Source: Clostridiales bacterium (lineage in GTDB: Bacteria; Bacillota; Clostridia; Peptostreptococcales; Natronincolaceae). From it: a stretch of 41,849 nt of DNA. The notes under the pieces were generated by a model. It saw nothing but the letters and a program-made list of their open reading frames with translations. It was not told the origin of the DNA and made no database searches. Location: positions 1 through 41,849 of the forward strand of contig JAAYNB010000150.1 of the NCBI GenBank assembly GCA_012521085.1, in the 5' to 3' direction. Of the stretch, positions 20,720-29,533 are shown in pieces. The position numbers and the translations under genes were made by a program. How positions within the stretch are numbered: position 1 is the stretch's first letter; every line of letters begins with the position of its first letter.

Positions 20720-21721
20720 TTATATGAAAAATTTCACTAATATACTTAAATATATTATATAAATTATTAAAATAGTCAATGCAATTAATCTATTAATTTC
20801 TCCTTTTATACTGCCTCCTACTACTAATATGATCATTAATAATAATGCTATTGGTATATCCAAATATAAGCTTTGTGGTATATTATATATGGTATTATTT
20901 ATTGTGAAATTTTGGTAACTAATAACTAATCTTCTATCACTTATCTTGGAGGATGCTCCTAAAACTAAAAGAATGTCTAATATATTTGCTCCTAAAATAT
21001 TTCCTATAGATAGCTGATTTTCTCCTTTTATCGATGCATTTATGGCTGTGGTCAATTCTGGTAGTGATGTTCCTAAAGCAATTATTGTTACACTTATTAC
21101 CTGTTCTGGTACACCAATTGTTTTGGCTATTAATACTCCATTATCCACTACTAATTTTGCACCATACATAATAAATATTGTACCAAAAATAAATTTGGTT
21201 GTATTAATTATAATACTCTTTTTATTTATATCTGTAAATAATATTTGTATATTTCCTGATTGCTCTTCATTATAAAATTCCCATATATTTATAAAAATGT
21301 AAATTATAAATAATATAAGTAATATATTACCTTCCTGTGGAGTAATAATTTTATCTTTTAATAAGATAATTAATCCAAATGTTGCAAATATCATAAAAAA
21401 GCCTTTTATTGAAAACTTAACAGTATCAATTTTAACTGGTGAAATTAATGTGGTAATACCTAATATAAGACCTATATTACAAATTAATGAGCCTACAACA
21501 TTTCCTATAGCTACATCGTAATGATATTGATAGATAGCAAATGTGGATACCAATAATTCAGGTAAAGTTGTTGCTACACTGACAATTGTGGCACCAATTA
21601 ATATATTGGGAATACCTGTTACTCTTGCAAGCCAAACAGCAGATTCTACAAACCAATCTCCGCCTTTAATCATTAAAATAATACCTAAAACAAAAAATAA
21701 ATATATTATAATATTGTCCAT
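20720..21721 (-). CDS. CaCA-family Na+/Ca2+ exchanger-like transporter
   Basis: Paired alpha repeats GATIVSVATTLPELLVS...GNVVGSLICNIGLILG and TIIALGTSLPELTTAI...IGNILGANILDILLVLG. Confidence 0.94.
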   Translation of the reverse strand: MDNIIIYLFFVLGIILMIKGGDWFVESAVWLARVTGIPNILIGATIVSVATTLPELLVSTFAIYQYHYDVAIGNVVGSLICNIGLILGITTLISPVKIDTVKFSIKGFFMIFATFGLIILLKDKIITPQEGNILLILFIIYIFINIWEFYNEEQSGNIQILFTDINKKSIIINTTKFIFGTIFIMYGAKLVVDNGVLIAKTIGVPEQVISVTIIALGTSLPELTTAINASIKGENQLSIGNILGANILDILLVLGASSKISDRRLVISYQNFTINNTIYNIPQSLYLDIPIALLLMIILVVGGSIKGEINRLIALTILIIYIIYLSILVKFFI

Positions 21722-21847
21722 ATTTCTCCCCCTTATTTTGATTCAGGTTAATAGTAAAATAACAGTTTATTGAAATATATATCTTTATAATTATATTTTT
21801 TTCTTATAAATATATGTCATTTTACTATGAAAAATATGGACTTTATA

Positions 21848-23062
21848 TCATGTTGAGGCTAAATCTTTACCAATAATTATAATAACATCTGTATCATTAT
21901 CTTCAATTTCAATTAATTTATTGATTCCTAAAATCTTGCTTATTTTTTTGGCTTGTTTTTTGTGTTCTCTATGGTATTCAATAAAAGATTCTTGAACATT
22001 TGCAGTTTTATAATTACCTATAGAATCCACTATAATATCTGTATTATTTAGTTTTTCACTAATTTTTGCAGCAATCCCCTGAACACCACAAGCATTTAAA
22101 ACTGCTATCTTAGGATAATTGTTTTTTAAAGAACTAGATACAGTTAAATAATTTTTCCTTAACTGTTTAATATCCTCATCATTAGCTATATAGTAGGAAA
22201 CCCCATTTATAGTTGCAGGTTTACCTGGTAGAGTTGTTTTTTCTATATTATCTAACCCTTTAAAAAGATTTTTTATTCCTATATGAAATATCTTTGTCTT
22301 AGGAATATCTGTATCCACGTTATCGTAAAAAACCTTTGTTAGTTTAGGTATTTTAAAAATGCTAGTAGGAGATTTTATTTTATTTATCATAGCTTCAGCA
22401 AATTGTTTTTGAGCTTCTATTCTGCCTAAGTCCTGGTTTGCATATCCTTTTCTAAATCGTAAAAAATGTAGAGTATTTCTACCATCTAATGTCTGTAAAC
22501 CTTTTTTTATATCAATTTCCAGTGGAGGATCATCGTATGGATCATCATATTTCATATCCATAGGAACATCTAGCTCTAAACCACCCAATGTATCTACTAA
22601 TTGCTCAACTGCTTGATAATTAACTCTTGCATAATAATCTATAGTAATATCTAAAAAGTTTTCAATTGTACTCTTTAGTAACTCTGTAGACCCATAGGCA
22701 TGAGCATGATTAATTTTTTCTTGTGATTTTCGACCCTCTATAGGAACTCTAGTATCTCTGGGAATAGATATTAAAGAAGGATTATTTCCATTAGAATCCA
22801 TACTAAAAATCATTATTGAATCTGATCTTTTTCCACTAGTTGTTTCATTATCAACTGCATCTACACCAAATATTAATATATTTATTCTTTTATTATTACC
22901 ATCAAAAAAATTAGCAATATTTAATTCATGTATATTTTTCATACTGCTTATTATTGAATTGTTGATTTTTAAACTTAAAATAAAAAGGTTTATTATGATT
23001 GTGAAAAATATAAACATTGCAAACCAATATCTAAATTTTATCCCTTGTTTTTTTGTTGTCAA
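21848..23062 (-). CDS. LytR-CpsA-Psr (LCP) family protein with LytR_C domain
   Basis: N-terminal TM, RSDSIMIFSMDSNGNNPSLISIPRDTRV, LRFRKGYANQDLGRIEAQKQF; LytR_C-like C-terminus. Confidence 0.94.
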   Translation of the reverse strand: MTTKKQGIKFRYWFAMFIFFTIIINLFILSLKINNSIISSMKNIHELNIANFFDGNNKRINILIFGVDAVDNETTSGKRSDSIMIFSMDSNGNNPSLISIPRDTRVPIEGRKSQEKINHAHAYGSTELLKSTIENFLDITIDYYARVNYQAVEQLVDTLGGLELDVPMDMKYDDPYDDPPLEIDIKKGLQTLDGRNTLHFLRFRKGYANQDLGRIEAQKQFAEAMINKIKSPTSIFKIPKLTKVFYDNVDTDIPKTKIFHIGIKNLFKGLDNIEKTTLPGKPATINGVSYYIANDEDIKQLRKNYLTVSSSLKNNYPKIAVLNACGVQGIAAKISEKLNNTDIIVDSIGNYKTANVQESFIEYHREHKKQAKKISKILGINKLIEIEDNDTDVIIIIGKDLAST

Positions 23063-23070
23063 TTTTTCAT

Positions 23071-23649
23071 TTACTCCTTTATATATAGTAGTATTTGATT
23101 TCGTGCATTTAATGTATTAGGATGAAGTAGTTTACCTATGCTCAAGACATAAACTATGGTATTATCAAAAGCTTGTAAAATTGCTCTATCTAAATCTATG
23201 TTTGCAATTTTCCTCAAATCATCTACGCCAGGATAATCTCTGCCTTCTTCTATGAAGTCTGAGAGATATATAATTTTTTCTAATTTGCTCATATTAACCC
23301 TACCTGTTGTATGATATTCTATTGCATTCAATATATCTTTATTTTTTATATTAAATTTTTCTTCAGCTATTAATGCAGCTATTTTCCCATGTAATAATTC
23401 ATGAGCTATTTTCATAATATCATCTATAACAATATCATATTTTTTGGCATAACTAAATAATTCTTCCCTAGAAAAATCCTTTGCATAATCATGTAATAAA
23501 GCTGCTATTTTTGCATCCTCAACATTTGCGTCATATTTTTGGGCTAAATTAACTGCTGATTTTACAACTCCCATTGTGTGTTCATATCTTTTGTGACTGA
23601 TTTTTTCCTTGAGAAATGTTTTAATCTCTCTAATTAATTTATTATTCAT
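23071..23649 (-). CDS. yqeK: YqeK-family HD-domain bis(5'-nucleosyl)-tetraphosphatase
   Basis: HKRYEHTMGVVKSAVNLAQKY, ALLHDYAKDFS, EYHTTGRVNMSKLEKIIYLSDFIEEGRDYPGV. Start moved from the ORF-track 23679 to the ATG at 23649, which has SD TAGGAGC. Confidence 0.94.
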   Translation of the reverse strand: MNNKLIREIKTFLKEKISHKRYEHTMGVVKSAVNLAQKYDANVEDAKIAALLHDYAKDFSREELFSYAKKYDIVIDDIMKIAHELLHGKIAALIAEEKFNIKNKDILNAIEYHTTGRVNMSKLEKIIYLSDFIEEGRDYPGVDDLRKIANIDLDRAILQAFDNTIVYVLSIGKLLHPNTLNARNQILLYIKE

Positions 23650-23679
23650 TTTAATGCTCCTATACTTTTCTCTGTACAA

Positions 23680-24267
23680 TTAGGTATAAAGTTGGTTTTT
23701 ATAAATATATTCTTCTACTTTTTCTGGTAATAGATATTTTATAGATTTTTTATTTTTAATTCTATCCCTTATATTTGTAGAAGATATCTCCAATATTGGT
23801 GCAGTTAATTTTATTATATTTGCACCATGGATTTTTTTATAATGCTCTATCCTTTTATTTAATATTATATCATTAAATCCTAGTCTTGTTACAACAACAA
23901 TTGTAACTCTATGAAATAATTCTTTATAATTTTTCCATGTTTCTAATTCCATAAATGTATCTGTACCTGTAATAAAATATAATTCTATATCTCTTCCATA
24001 TACATTAAATAATTCATCTATAGTTTCCACTGTATATGAATAACCTTTTCTTTTTATTTCAATATTTGATACTACAAAGTTTTTATTACTATTGATAGCT
24101 ATCTTGGTCATTTCTAATCTATGATGACCATCTATGACATCTTCATTTTTTTTATGTGGTGGATCACCAGTTGGAATAAAAATTATTTTGTTTAATTTTA
24201 ATTCTTCAAAAGCAGTTTCTGCAATAAATAAATGTCCTAAATGAATTGGATTAAACGTCCCTCCCAT
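23680..24267 (-). CDS. nadD: Nicotinate-nucleotide adenylyltransferase; N-terminus anomalous (see finding)
   Basis: GGTFNPIHLGHLFIAE, FIPTGDPPHKK, ISSTNIRDRI. First in-frame ATG lies within the GIMGGTF motif. Confidence 0.95.
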   Translation of the reverse strand: MGGTFNPIHLGHLFIAETAFEELKLNKIIFIPTGDPPHKKNEDVIDGHHRLEMTKIAINSNKNFVVSNIEIKRKGYSYTVETIDELFNVYGRDIELYFITGTDTFMELETWKNYKELFHRVTIVVVTRLGFNDIILNKRIEHYKKIHGANIIKLTAPILEISSTNIRDRIKNKKSIKYLLPEKVEEYIYKNQLYT

Positions 24268-24326
24268 TATTCCATATCTTTTATTTGTTTTTTTTTTATT
24301 TTGTATACATTATCATAATCATACAT
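24267..24326 (-). CDS. Short SD-preceded ORF MYDYDNVYKIKKKQIKDME* overlapping the nadD start by 1 nt; possible true 5' end of nadD through -1 slippage
   Basis: SD AGAGGGG 7 nt before ATG; A10 tract at 24288-24297; TAATG stop/start overlap. Confidence 0.5.
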   Translation of the reverse strand: MYDYDNVYKIKKKQIKDME

Positions 24327-24365
24327 TATTACGCCCCTCTATTATTTTTCATAATTATAATATGA

Positions 24366-24405
24366 ATAATTAAGGCACCTTTTAATTTAATCATAGGTGC
24401 CATTT
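24366..24405 (-). terminator. Terminator after yhbY
   Basis: Minus strand ATGGCACCTATGATTAAATTAAAAGGTGCCTT. Confidence 0.75.
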
Positions 24406-24413
24406 ATATTATT

Positions 24414-24710
24414 CTAGTTTTTAGGTAGTTCTATTTTAGGATTTTCAGTTGATGCTTTATATATTGTGAATTTATTTCCAATTGCCTGAACAAATTCTGC
24501 ACCTACAGCATTCGCTACTTCATTTGCTGTTTCTTTTGTATCAAGAAAACTATTATCTAATACCTTTACTTTTACTATTTCTCTAGCTTCTAACGCATTT
24601 GCTATTTGTATTAAAAAGTTTTCTGTTACTCCTGCTTTTCCTATCTGTGCTATAGGTTTAATATCATGTGCAACTTTCTTAAGATAATTTCTTTGCTTAC
24701 CTGTTATCAT
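24414..24710 (-). CDS. yhbY: YhbY-family (CRM domain) RNA-binding protein
   Basis: MITGKQRNYLKKVAHDIKPIAQIGKAGVTENF; downstream of obg. Confidence 0.96.
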   Translation of the reverse strand: MITGKQRNYLKKVAHDIKPIAQIGKAGVTENFLIQIANALEAREIVKVKVLDNSFLDTKETANEVANAVGAEFVQAIGNKFTIYKASTENPKIELPKN

Positions 24711-24746
24711 TAATATTCCTCTTTTCTATTTTTAGATATCTTTAGA

Positions 24747-26042
24747 TTAATCATAATATTCCATTTCATAATCTTGATATTCAAATTCAATGTCCTCTAT
24801 TTTAACTAAATCACCATTTTTCATTCCCATTTCTTTTAGTTTGTCAATGACACCTCTTTTTCTTAATTCTCTTTGGAAGAATGTCAATGATTCCATACTA
24901 TCAAAATTAGTAGAATAAAGTAATCTATTTAAAAATTTTCCTTCTACTATAAACACATCTTCTTCTCTTGTTACTATGAAATGATATCTATCTTCTCTTT
25001 CGTACTCATAAATCTCTTCTTCAATCTCTTCTTCATAATTTTCTTCTATTTCCTTAAGCATTGTGGCAACATAAGTAAATAATTCATCTATACCTTTATT
25101 AGTGGCAGCTGATATGGGAAAAACTCTTATATCTAATTTTTTAAGTTCCTCTTCTAATGCTTTAAGATGTTCTGTAGATTGTAATATGTCTACTTTATTT
25201 GCAGCCACCACCTGAGGTTTTTCAATTAATTTAGTACTATATAATTTTAATTCATCATTTATTTTATAAAAATCGTCTATGGGATTTCTTCCTTCTATAC
25301 CTGATACATCTATAACATGTATTAGAAGTTTTGTCCTATCAACATGACGTAAAAATTCATGGCCAAGACCTACTCCTTCATGGGCCCCTTCTATAAGACC
25401 AGGTATATCTGCTAATACAAAACTATCTCCATATTTAGTCTTTACAACACCTAAATTAGGTTTTAATGTTGTAAAATGATAGTTAGCAATTTTAGGATTG
25501 GCACTGGTTACTATGGATAATATAGTAGATTTCCCTACATTAGGAAACCCAACTAGTCCAACATCTGCAATCATTTTTAATTCTAATATTACTGAAAGTT
25601 CATCGCCATGTTCACCTGCTAATGCAAATCTTGGTGCTTGTCTTGTGGCAGTTTTAAAATGTGTATTTCCTTTTCCTCCTCTACCACCTTGTGCAACAAC
25701 TTTTCTATCACCTGGTTTTACTAAATCCGCTATTAATTTTCCTGTTTTCGCTTCTCTAATAACCGTGCCTGGAGGTACTCTTAGTATAAGATCTTCGCCA
25801 TCTTTACCATTCATATTTTTGCTTTTTCCGTCTTCACCATTTGGGGCAGTATATTGCTTTTTATATCTAAAGTCCATTAATGTTCTCATTCCTTCATCTA
25901 CTTCAAATATGATACTACCGCCTCTGCCACCATCTCCTCCTGCAGGTCCACCTGAAGGTACATATATTTCACGTCTAAAGGCTACCATGCCATTGCCACC
26001 TTTACCCGCTTTTAAATGAATCTCTGCTTTATCTACAAACAT
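24747..26042 (-). CDS. obgE: GTPase ObgE/CgtA with C-terminal OCT domain
   Basis: MFVDKAEIHLKAGKGGNGMVAFRREIYVPSGGPAGGDGGRGG, GFPNVGKST, DIPGLIEGA. Confidence 0.99.
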   Translation of the reverse strand: MFVDKAEIHLKAGKGGNGMVAFRREIYVPSGGPAGGDGGRGGSIIFEVDEGMRTLMDFRYKKQYTAPNGEDGKSKNMNGKDGEDLILRVPPGTVIREAKTGKLIADLVKPGDRKVVAQGGRGGKGNTHFKTATRQAPRFALAGEHGDELSVILELKMIADVGLVGFPNVGKSTILSIVTSANPKIANYHFTTLKPNLGVVKTKYGDSFVLADIPGLIEGAHEGVGLGHEFLRHVDRTKLLIHVIDVSGIEGRNPIDDFYKINDELKLYSTKLIEKPQVVAANKVDILQSTEHLKALEEELKKLDIRVFPISAATNKGIDELFTYVATMLKEIEENYEEEIEEEIYEYEREDRYHFIVTREEDVFIVEGKFLNRLLYSTNFDSMESLTFFQRELRKRGVIDKLKEMGMKNGDLVKIEDIEFEYQDYEMEYYD

Positions 26043-26167
26043 TGCATTTCTCCTCTATCTTATAGGTTTATATACACCTATAATTTTAATAATTTTATTA
26101 TATCAATTAAAAAATATCTGTCAACTATATATATTCTTTGTCAAAATCAGATATTATAAACAAAAAA

Positions 26168-26190
26168 ACCGCCAAAATTTGGCGATTTTT
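26168..26190 (-). terminator. Terminator after rpmA
   Basis: Minus strand AAATCGCCAAATTTTGGCGGTTTTTTT. Confidence 0.85.
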
Positions 26191-26192
26191 TG

Positions 26193-26474
26193 TTAGTTGA
26201 TAGCATATATACTAACTTGTTTTTTATCTTTACCTTTTCTTTCGAATTTAACAACACCATCTACTAATGCAAAAAGTGTATCATCTCCACCCTTACCTAC
26301 ATTTGCACCTGGGTGAATTTTTGTACCTCTCTGTCTTACTAAAATATTTCCAGCAGTTACAAATTGTCCGTCTGCTCTTTTAACACCTAATCTTTTTGCT
26401 CTACTATCTCTACCGTTTCTAGAACTACCTACTCCCTTTTTACTAGCAAATAATTGAAGATTCATTTGGAACAT
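26193..26474 (-). CDS. rpmA: 50S ribosomal protein L27 with Prp-cleavable N-terminal extension
   Basis: [37 protein letters not shown]. Confidence 0.98.
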   Translation of the reverse strand: MFQMNLQLFASKKGVGSSRNGRDSRAKRLGVKRADGQFVTAGNILVRQRGTKIHPGANVGKGGDDTLFALVDGVVKFERKGKDKKQVSIYAIN

Positions 26475-26477
26475 GAC

Positions 26478-26810
26478 TTACACCTCCTTGTCATGGATAT
26501 CTATATACTCATCATAACTTTCTTTAATGCTTTTAATTCCCATAAACATTGTATCTAACAAGATATTTATATCTTCTCTTTGTCTTTGAGTAAGATTTGT
26601 CGGTATCTTACATGTTAGATATCCTTCGTCTATTTCGTATGGCACCTGTATTTTTATAACATCATATAAGCCAAGTATTATGGTCTGAGATAATACTGAT
26701 ACAGCTGCACAAACTATATCTTTACCATATTCATCAGTATTAGCATGGCCTAAAACAGTAAATTCTATAATTTCTTTTTCTTTATTACGTTTTATATATA
26801 TTTTAACCAT
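26478..26810 (-). CDS. prp: Ribosomal-processing cysteine protease Prp
   Basis: VLGHANTDEYGKDIVCAAVSVLSQT (His/Cys motif); located between rplU and rpmA. Confidence 0.95.
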   Translation of the reverse strand: MVKIYIKRNKEKEIIEFTVLGHANTDEYGKDIVCAAVSVLSQTIILGLYDVIKIQVPYEIDEGYLTCKIPTNLTQRQREDINILLDTMFMGIKSIKESYDEYIDIHDKEV

Positions 26811-26820
26811 ATAAAACTAC

Positions 26821-27132
26821 CTATGCATTAATTTTTTCAATTAAAAGTTTTGTATAAGGCTGTCTATGTCCTTGTTTTTTTCTATAATTTTTCTTAGGTT
26901 TATATTTAAAAACAATTATCTTTTTAGCCTTACCTTGCTCTAAAACTTTTGCTTCTACTTTAGCTCCTTCTAATAAAGGTTCACCTATAGTTAGTTTACC
27001 TTCATTAGAGATAGCTAATATATCTTCAATTGTAACAACATCGCCTTCAGCTGCATCTAGCTTTTCAACGAATAATATGTCACCTTCTTGTACTCTATAT
27101 TGCTTACCACCTGTTTTAATAATAGCATACAT
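26821..27132 (-). CDS. rplU: 50S ribosomal protein L21
   Basis: [44 protein letters not shown]. Confidence 0.99.
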   Translation of the reverse strand: MYAIIKTGGKQYRVQEGDILFVEKLDAAEGDVVTIEDILAISNEGKLTIGEPLLEGAKVEAKVLEQGKAKKIIVFKYKPKKNYRKKQGHRQPYTKLLIEKINA

Positions 27133-27210
27133 GACTTACACCTCCTCGATCCAGTCTCGCCAAATCTAGGTACAATATGTTTTCAACCCGATCTGTGCGG
27201 CCACTTACAG
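27133..27210 (-). ncRNA. L21 leader-type 5' UTR element
   Basis: Minus strand GTGGCCGCACAGATCGGGTTGAAAACATATTGTACCTAGATTTGGCGAGACTGGATCGAGGAGGTG upstream of rplU; matches my recollection of the Firmicutes L21 leader. Confidence 0.7.
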
Positions 27211-27216
27211 ATATTA

Positions 27217-27245
27217 ATAATATCACAGCCTTATAATACTGTCAA
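27217..27245 (-). promoter_or_regulatory. Strong sigma-A promoter for rplU-prp-rpmA
   Basis: TTGACA - 17 nt - TATTAT with extended -10 TGA; begins upstream of the end of rng. Confidence 0.85.
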
Positions 27246-27251
27246 GACATT

Positions 27252-28745
27252 TCAATCAAGTTCATTAACTAATTTTGTTATCACTTCTAATCTACCCATA
27301 GCTTTAATATTTATATCATTATAATGAGATTTTATATTCTCTATTATCCATATTTTTATATCGTAACATGCCTCTATTTCTTGCATAATATGCTCCTCAG
27401 ATTTTATTTTTTCTAATACATTAGGATGAACTTCAAATATAACTGCTTCAGCTGTGGTATGATTGTGTATTCTAATGATTTCTTTTTCTATTTTATGTAA
27501 TATTATAGATTCATTAAAAACCCTGCCACTTCCTTCACATGAGGGACATTTTCTATGTATTAATGATTCTAATCTCTGTCTTACCTTCTTCCTAGTAATT
27601 TCAACTAAACCTAGGGAGGTAATGCCAAAAACATGTGTTTTCGTTGGATCTTTTTCTAGGGCTTTTTCCAATACTTCTAATACCTCTTTATTATAATCTT
27701 CCCTTGTCATATCTATAAAATCCACTATAATAATTCCACCTATATCTCTTAATCTTAACTGTTTTGCAATTTCTTTAGCAGCTTCTATATTTGTATTAAA
27801 TACTGTGTTTTCTAAATCAATACTTCCAGTATACTTACCTGTATTTACGTCTATTACTGTTAAAGCTTCTGTATAATCTATAACAATATATCCTCCACTT
27901 TTGAGCCATACTATTCTGTCCACATTTTCTTTAATTTGTGAATCTACTCTATAATACTGAAAGATATCTAATTTATCTGTATATAATTTTATTCTATCTT
28001 TTAATGATGGCGAAATTAATTTAACTAATTCTAATGCATTTTCATACTCTTTTTTATCATTTATAACAAATTCATCAATATCTTTTGTGAATTTATCTCT
28101 AAGAGTCTTTGCTATTAAATCAAAATCATTATAGATTATTCTAGGAGGAAAACCTAATTTTTTTTCCTGACTAATCTTTGTCCATAATTTTAGTAAAAAA
28201 TTAATATCATCATTAAAAACTTCTTGATCTTTCCCCTCTCCAACTGTTCTAATGATAACACCCATGTTTTGTGGTTTTATAGTTTCTACTATTTCTCTCA
28301 ATCTTTCACGTTCGACTTCATCGGTAATCTTTCTAGATATGCCAAGATAATCTGTATAAGGCATTAAAACTAGATATCTTCCTGGTAATGTAATATGTGT
28401 AGTAACTCTAGGTCCTTTGGTTCCTATGGCTTCTTTAATTACTTGGACAACTATCTCCTGTCCTTTTTTTAAAATATCATTTATAGATATATCCTTATGG
28501 TTAGAATATTCATCATAATTTTGTGGAATAGCATCTTTTATATATAAAAAAGCATTTCTTTCTAATCCAATATCTACAAAAGCTGCTTGCATACCTGGTA
28601 ATATATTGATAATCCTACCCTTATATATATTTCCTACAATTCTCTTATTATTTTTTCTTTCAATATATAATTCAACTAATTCTTTATTTTCTAATAGAGC
28701 TAATCTGGTTTCATTAATCCCTACATCTACAACAATTTCATTCAT
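27252..28745 (-). CDS. rng: Ribonuclease E/G family protein
   Basis: YKGRIINILPGMQAAFVDIGLERNAFLYI, IGGIIIVDFIDM, HRKCPSCEGSGRV. Confidence 0.96.
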   Translation of the reverse strand: MNEIVVDVGINETRLALLENKELVELYIERKNNKRIVGNIYKGRIINILPGMQAAFVDIGLERNAFLYIKDAIPQNYDEYSNHKDISINDILKKGQEIVVQVIKEAIGTKGPRVTTHITLPGRYLVLMPYTDYLGISRKITDEVERERLREIVETIKPQNMGVIIRTVGEGKDQEVFNDDINFLLKLWTKISQEKKLGFPPRIIYNDFDLIAKTLRDKFTKDIDEFVINDKKEYENALELVKLISPSLKDRIKLYTDKLDIFQYYRVDSQIKENVDRIVWLKSGGYIVIDYTEALTVIDVNTGKYTGSIDLENTVFNTNIEAAKEIAKQLRLRDIGGIIIVDFIDMTREDYNKEVLEVLEKALEKDPTKTHVFGITSLGLVEITRKKVRQRLESLIHRKCPSCEGSGRVFNESIILHKIEKEIIRIHNHTTAEAVIFEVHPNVLEKIKSEEHIMQEIEACYDIKIWIIENIKSHYNDINIKAMGRLEVITKLVNELD

Positions 28746-28789
28746 TTAACCAACTCCTAATTGTACATGGGTAGTATAATAATTGTATT

Positions 28790-29533
28790 TTATTTGTCCT
28801 CTGTGTTTACTATATCTAGAGGCCCCAAGTATTCTGGTGTTATTGTGGTAAATAATCCTGTTCTATGTACTCTGGTTTTTGTAGTATCAATGTCTAATTT
28901 CATATAATCTTTAAATTTTTCTATTACAATTTCTGGTTTTAAATTCGCACTACTCCCTGCTGCTAATATCATTTTTAATAATGCCCTATTTATATCAGTA
29001 TTAATAATAGTAATTTCTTTTATATTTTGTCTTATATTTACTTCTCTAAATTCATCTTTATTAGATTTTCTTTTATTTCTTCTTTTTTTATATTTTTTAT
29101 CTATTATTTCATTTAAACCTAAAAACTCTTTTAATTTATTTTCTAAATTATCTCTGGTAATTTCATTATTAAATGTAATATCTACTGTATAGCTTGAAAA
29201 ATTAATAATTGACATTAAAGATTTTTCTTTTTTATCAATATACTTACCCTCTAATGCTTTAATACCCGTTGGTAATACTTCATTTAACTTGGTTATAAGA
29301 TCTATAACATCCATTTTATCTTCAATTTCTATATCCATATATTCGCTATCACTACTTACCCCTATACCTAAAGCAGTGGCAAATGCCATTATAGGTCTTG
29401 GATTAAAGCCTTGTGTATATGATATGGGTATGCCAGACCTTCTAAAGGCTCTTTCAAAGAGCCTTATTAAATCTAAATGTGAAATAAATACCATATCATC
29501 TTTTTTATAAAATTTTAATCTTAGCTTATACAT
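28790..29533 (-). CDS. TIGR03936-family radical SAM-associated protein (DUF2344)
   Basis: MYKLRLKFYKKDDMVFISHLDLIRLFERAFRRSGIPISYTQGFNPRP. Start set to 29533 (TAATG overlap with the upstream gene) rather than the longer track ORF. Confidence 0.92.
   Translation of the reverse strand: MYKLRLKFYKKDDMVFISHLDLIRLFERAFRRSGIPISYTQGFNPRPIMAFATALGIGVSSDSEYMDIEIEDKMDVIDLITKLNEVLPTGIKALEGKYIDKKEKSLMSIINFSSYTVDITFNNEITRDNLENKLKEFLGLNEIIDKKYKKRRNKRKSNKDEFREVNIRQNIKEITIINTDINRALLKMILAAGSSANLKPEIVIEKFKDYMKLDIDTTKTRVHRTGLFTTITPEYLGPLDIVNTEDK

Noticed and set aside
25498-26019. Plus-strand 173-aa ORF
   Set aside because: Antisense to obgE; its Pro-rich translation is the mirror of the Gly-rich Obg domain. 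No SD or domain support.
27088-27324. Plus-strand 78-aa ORF
   Set aside because: Antisense to the rplU leader and promoter region, which have better-supported functions.
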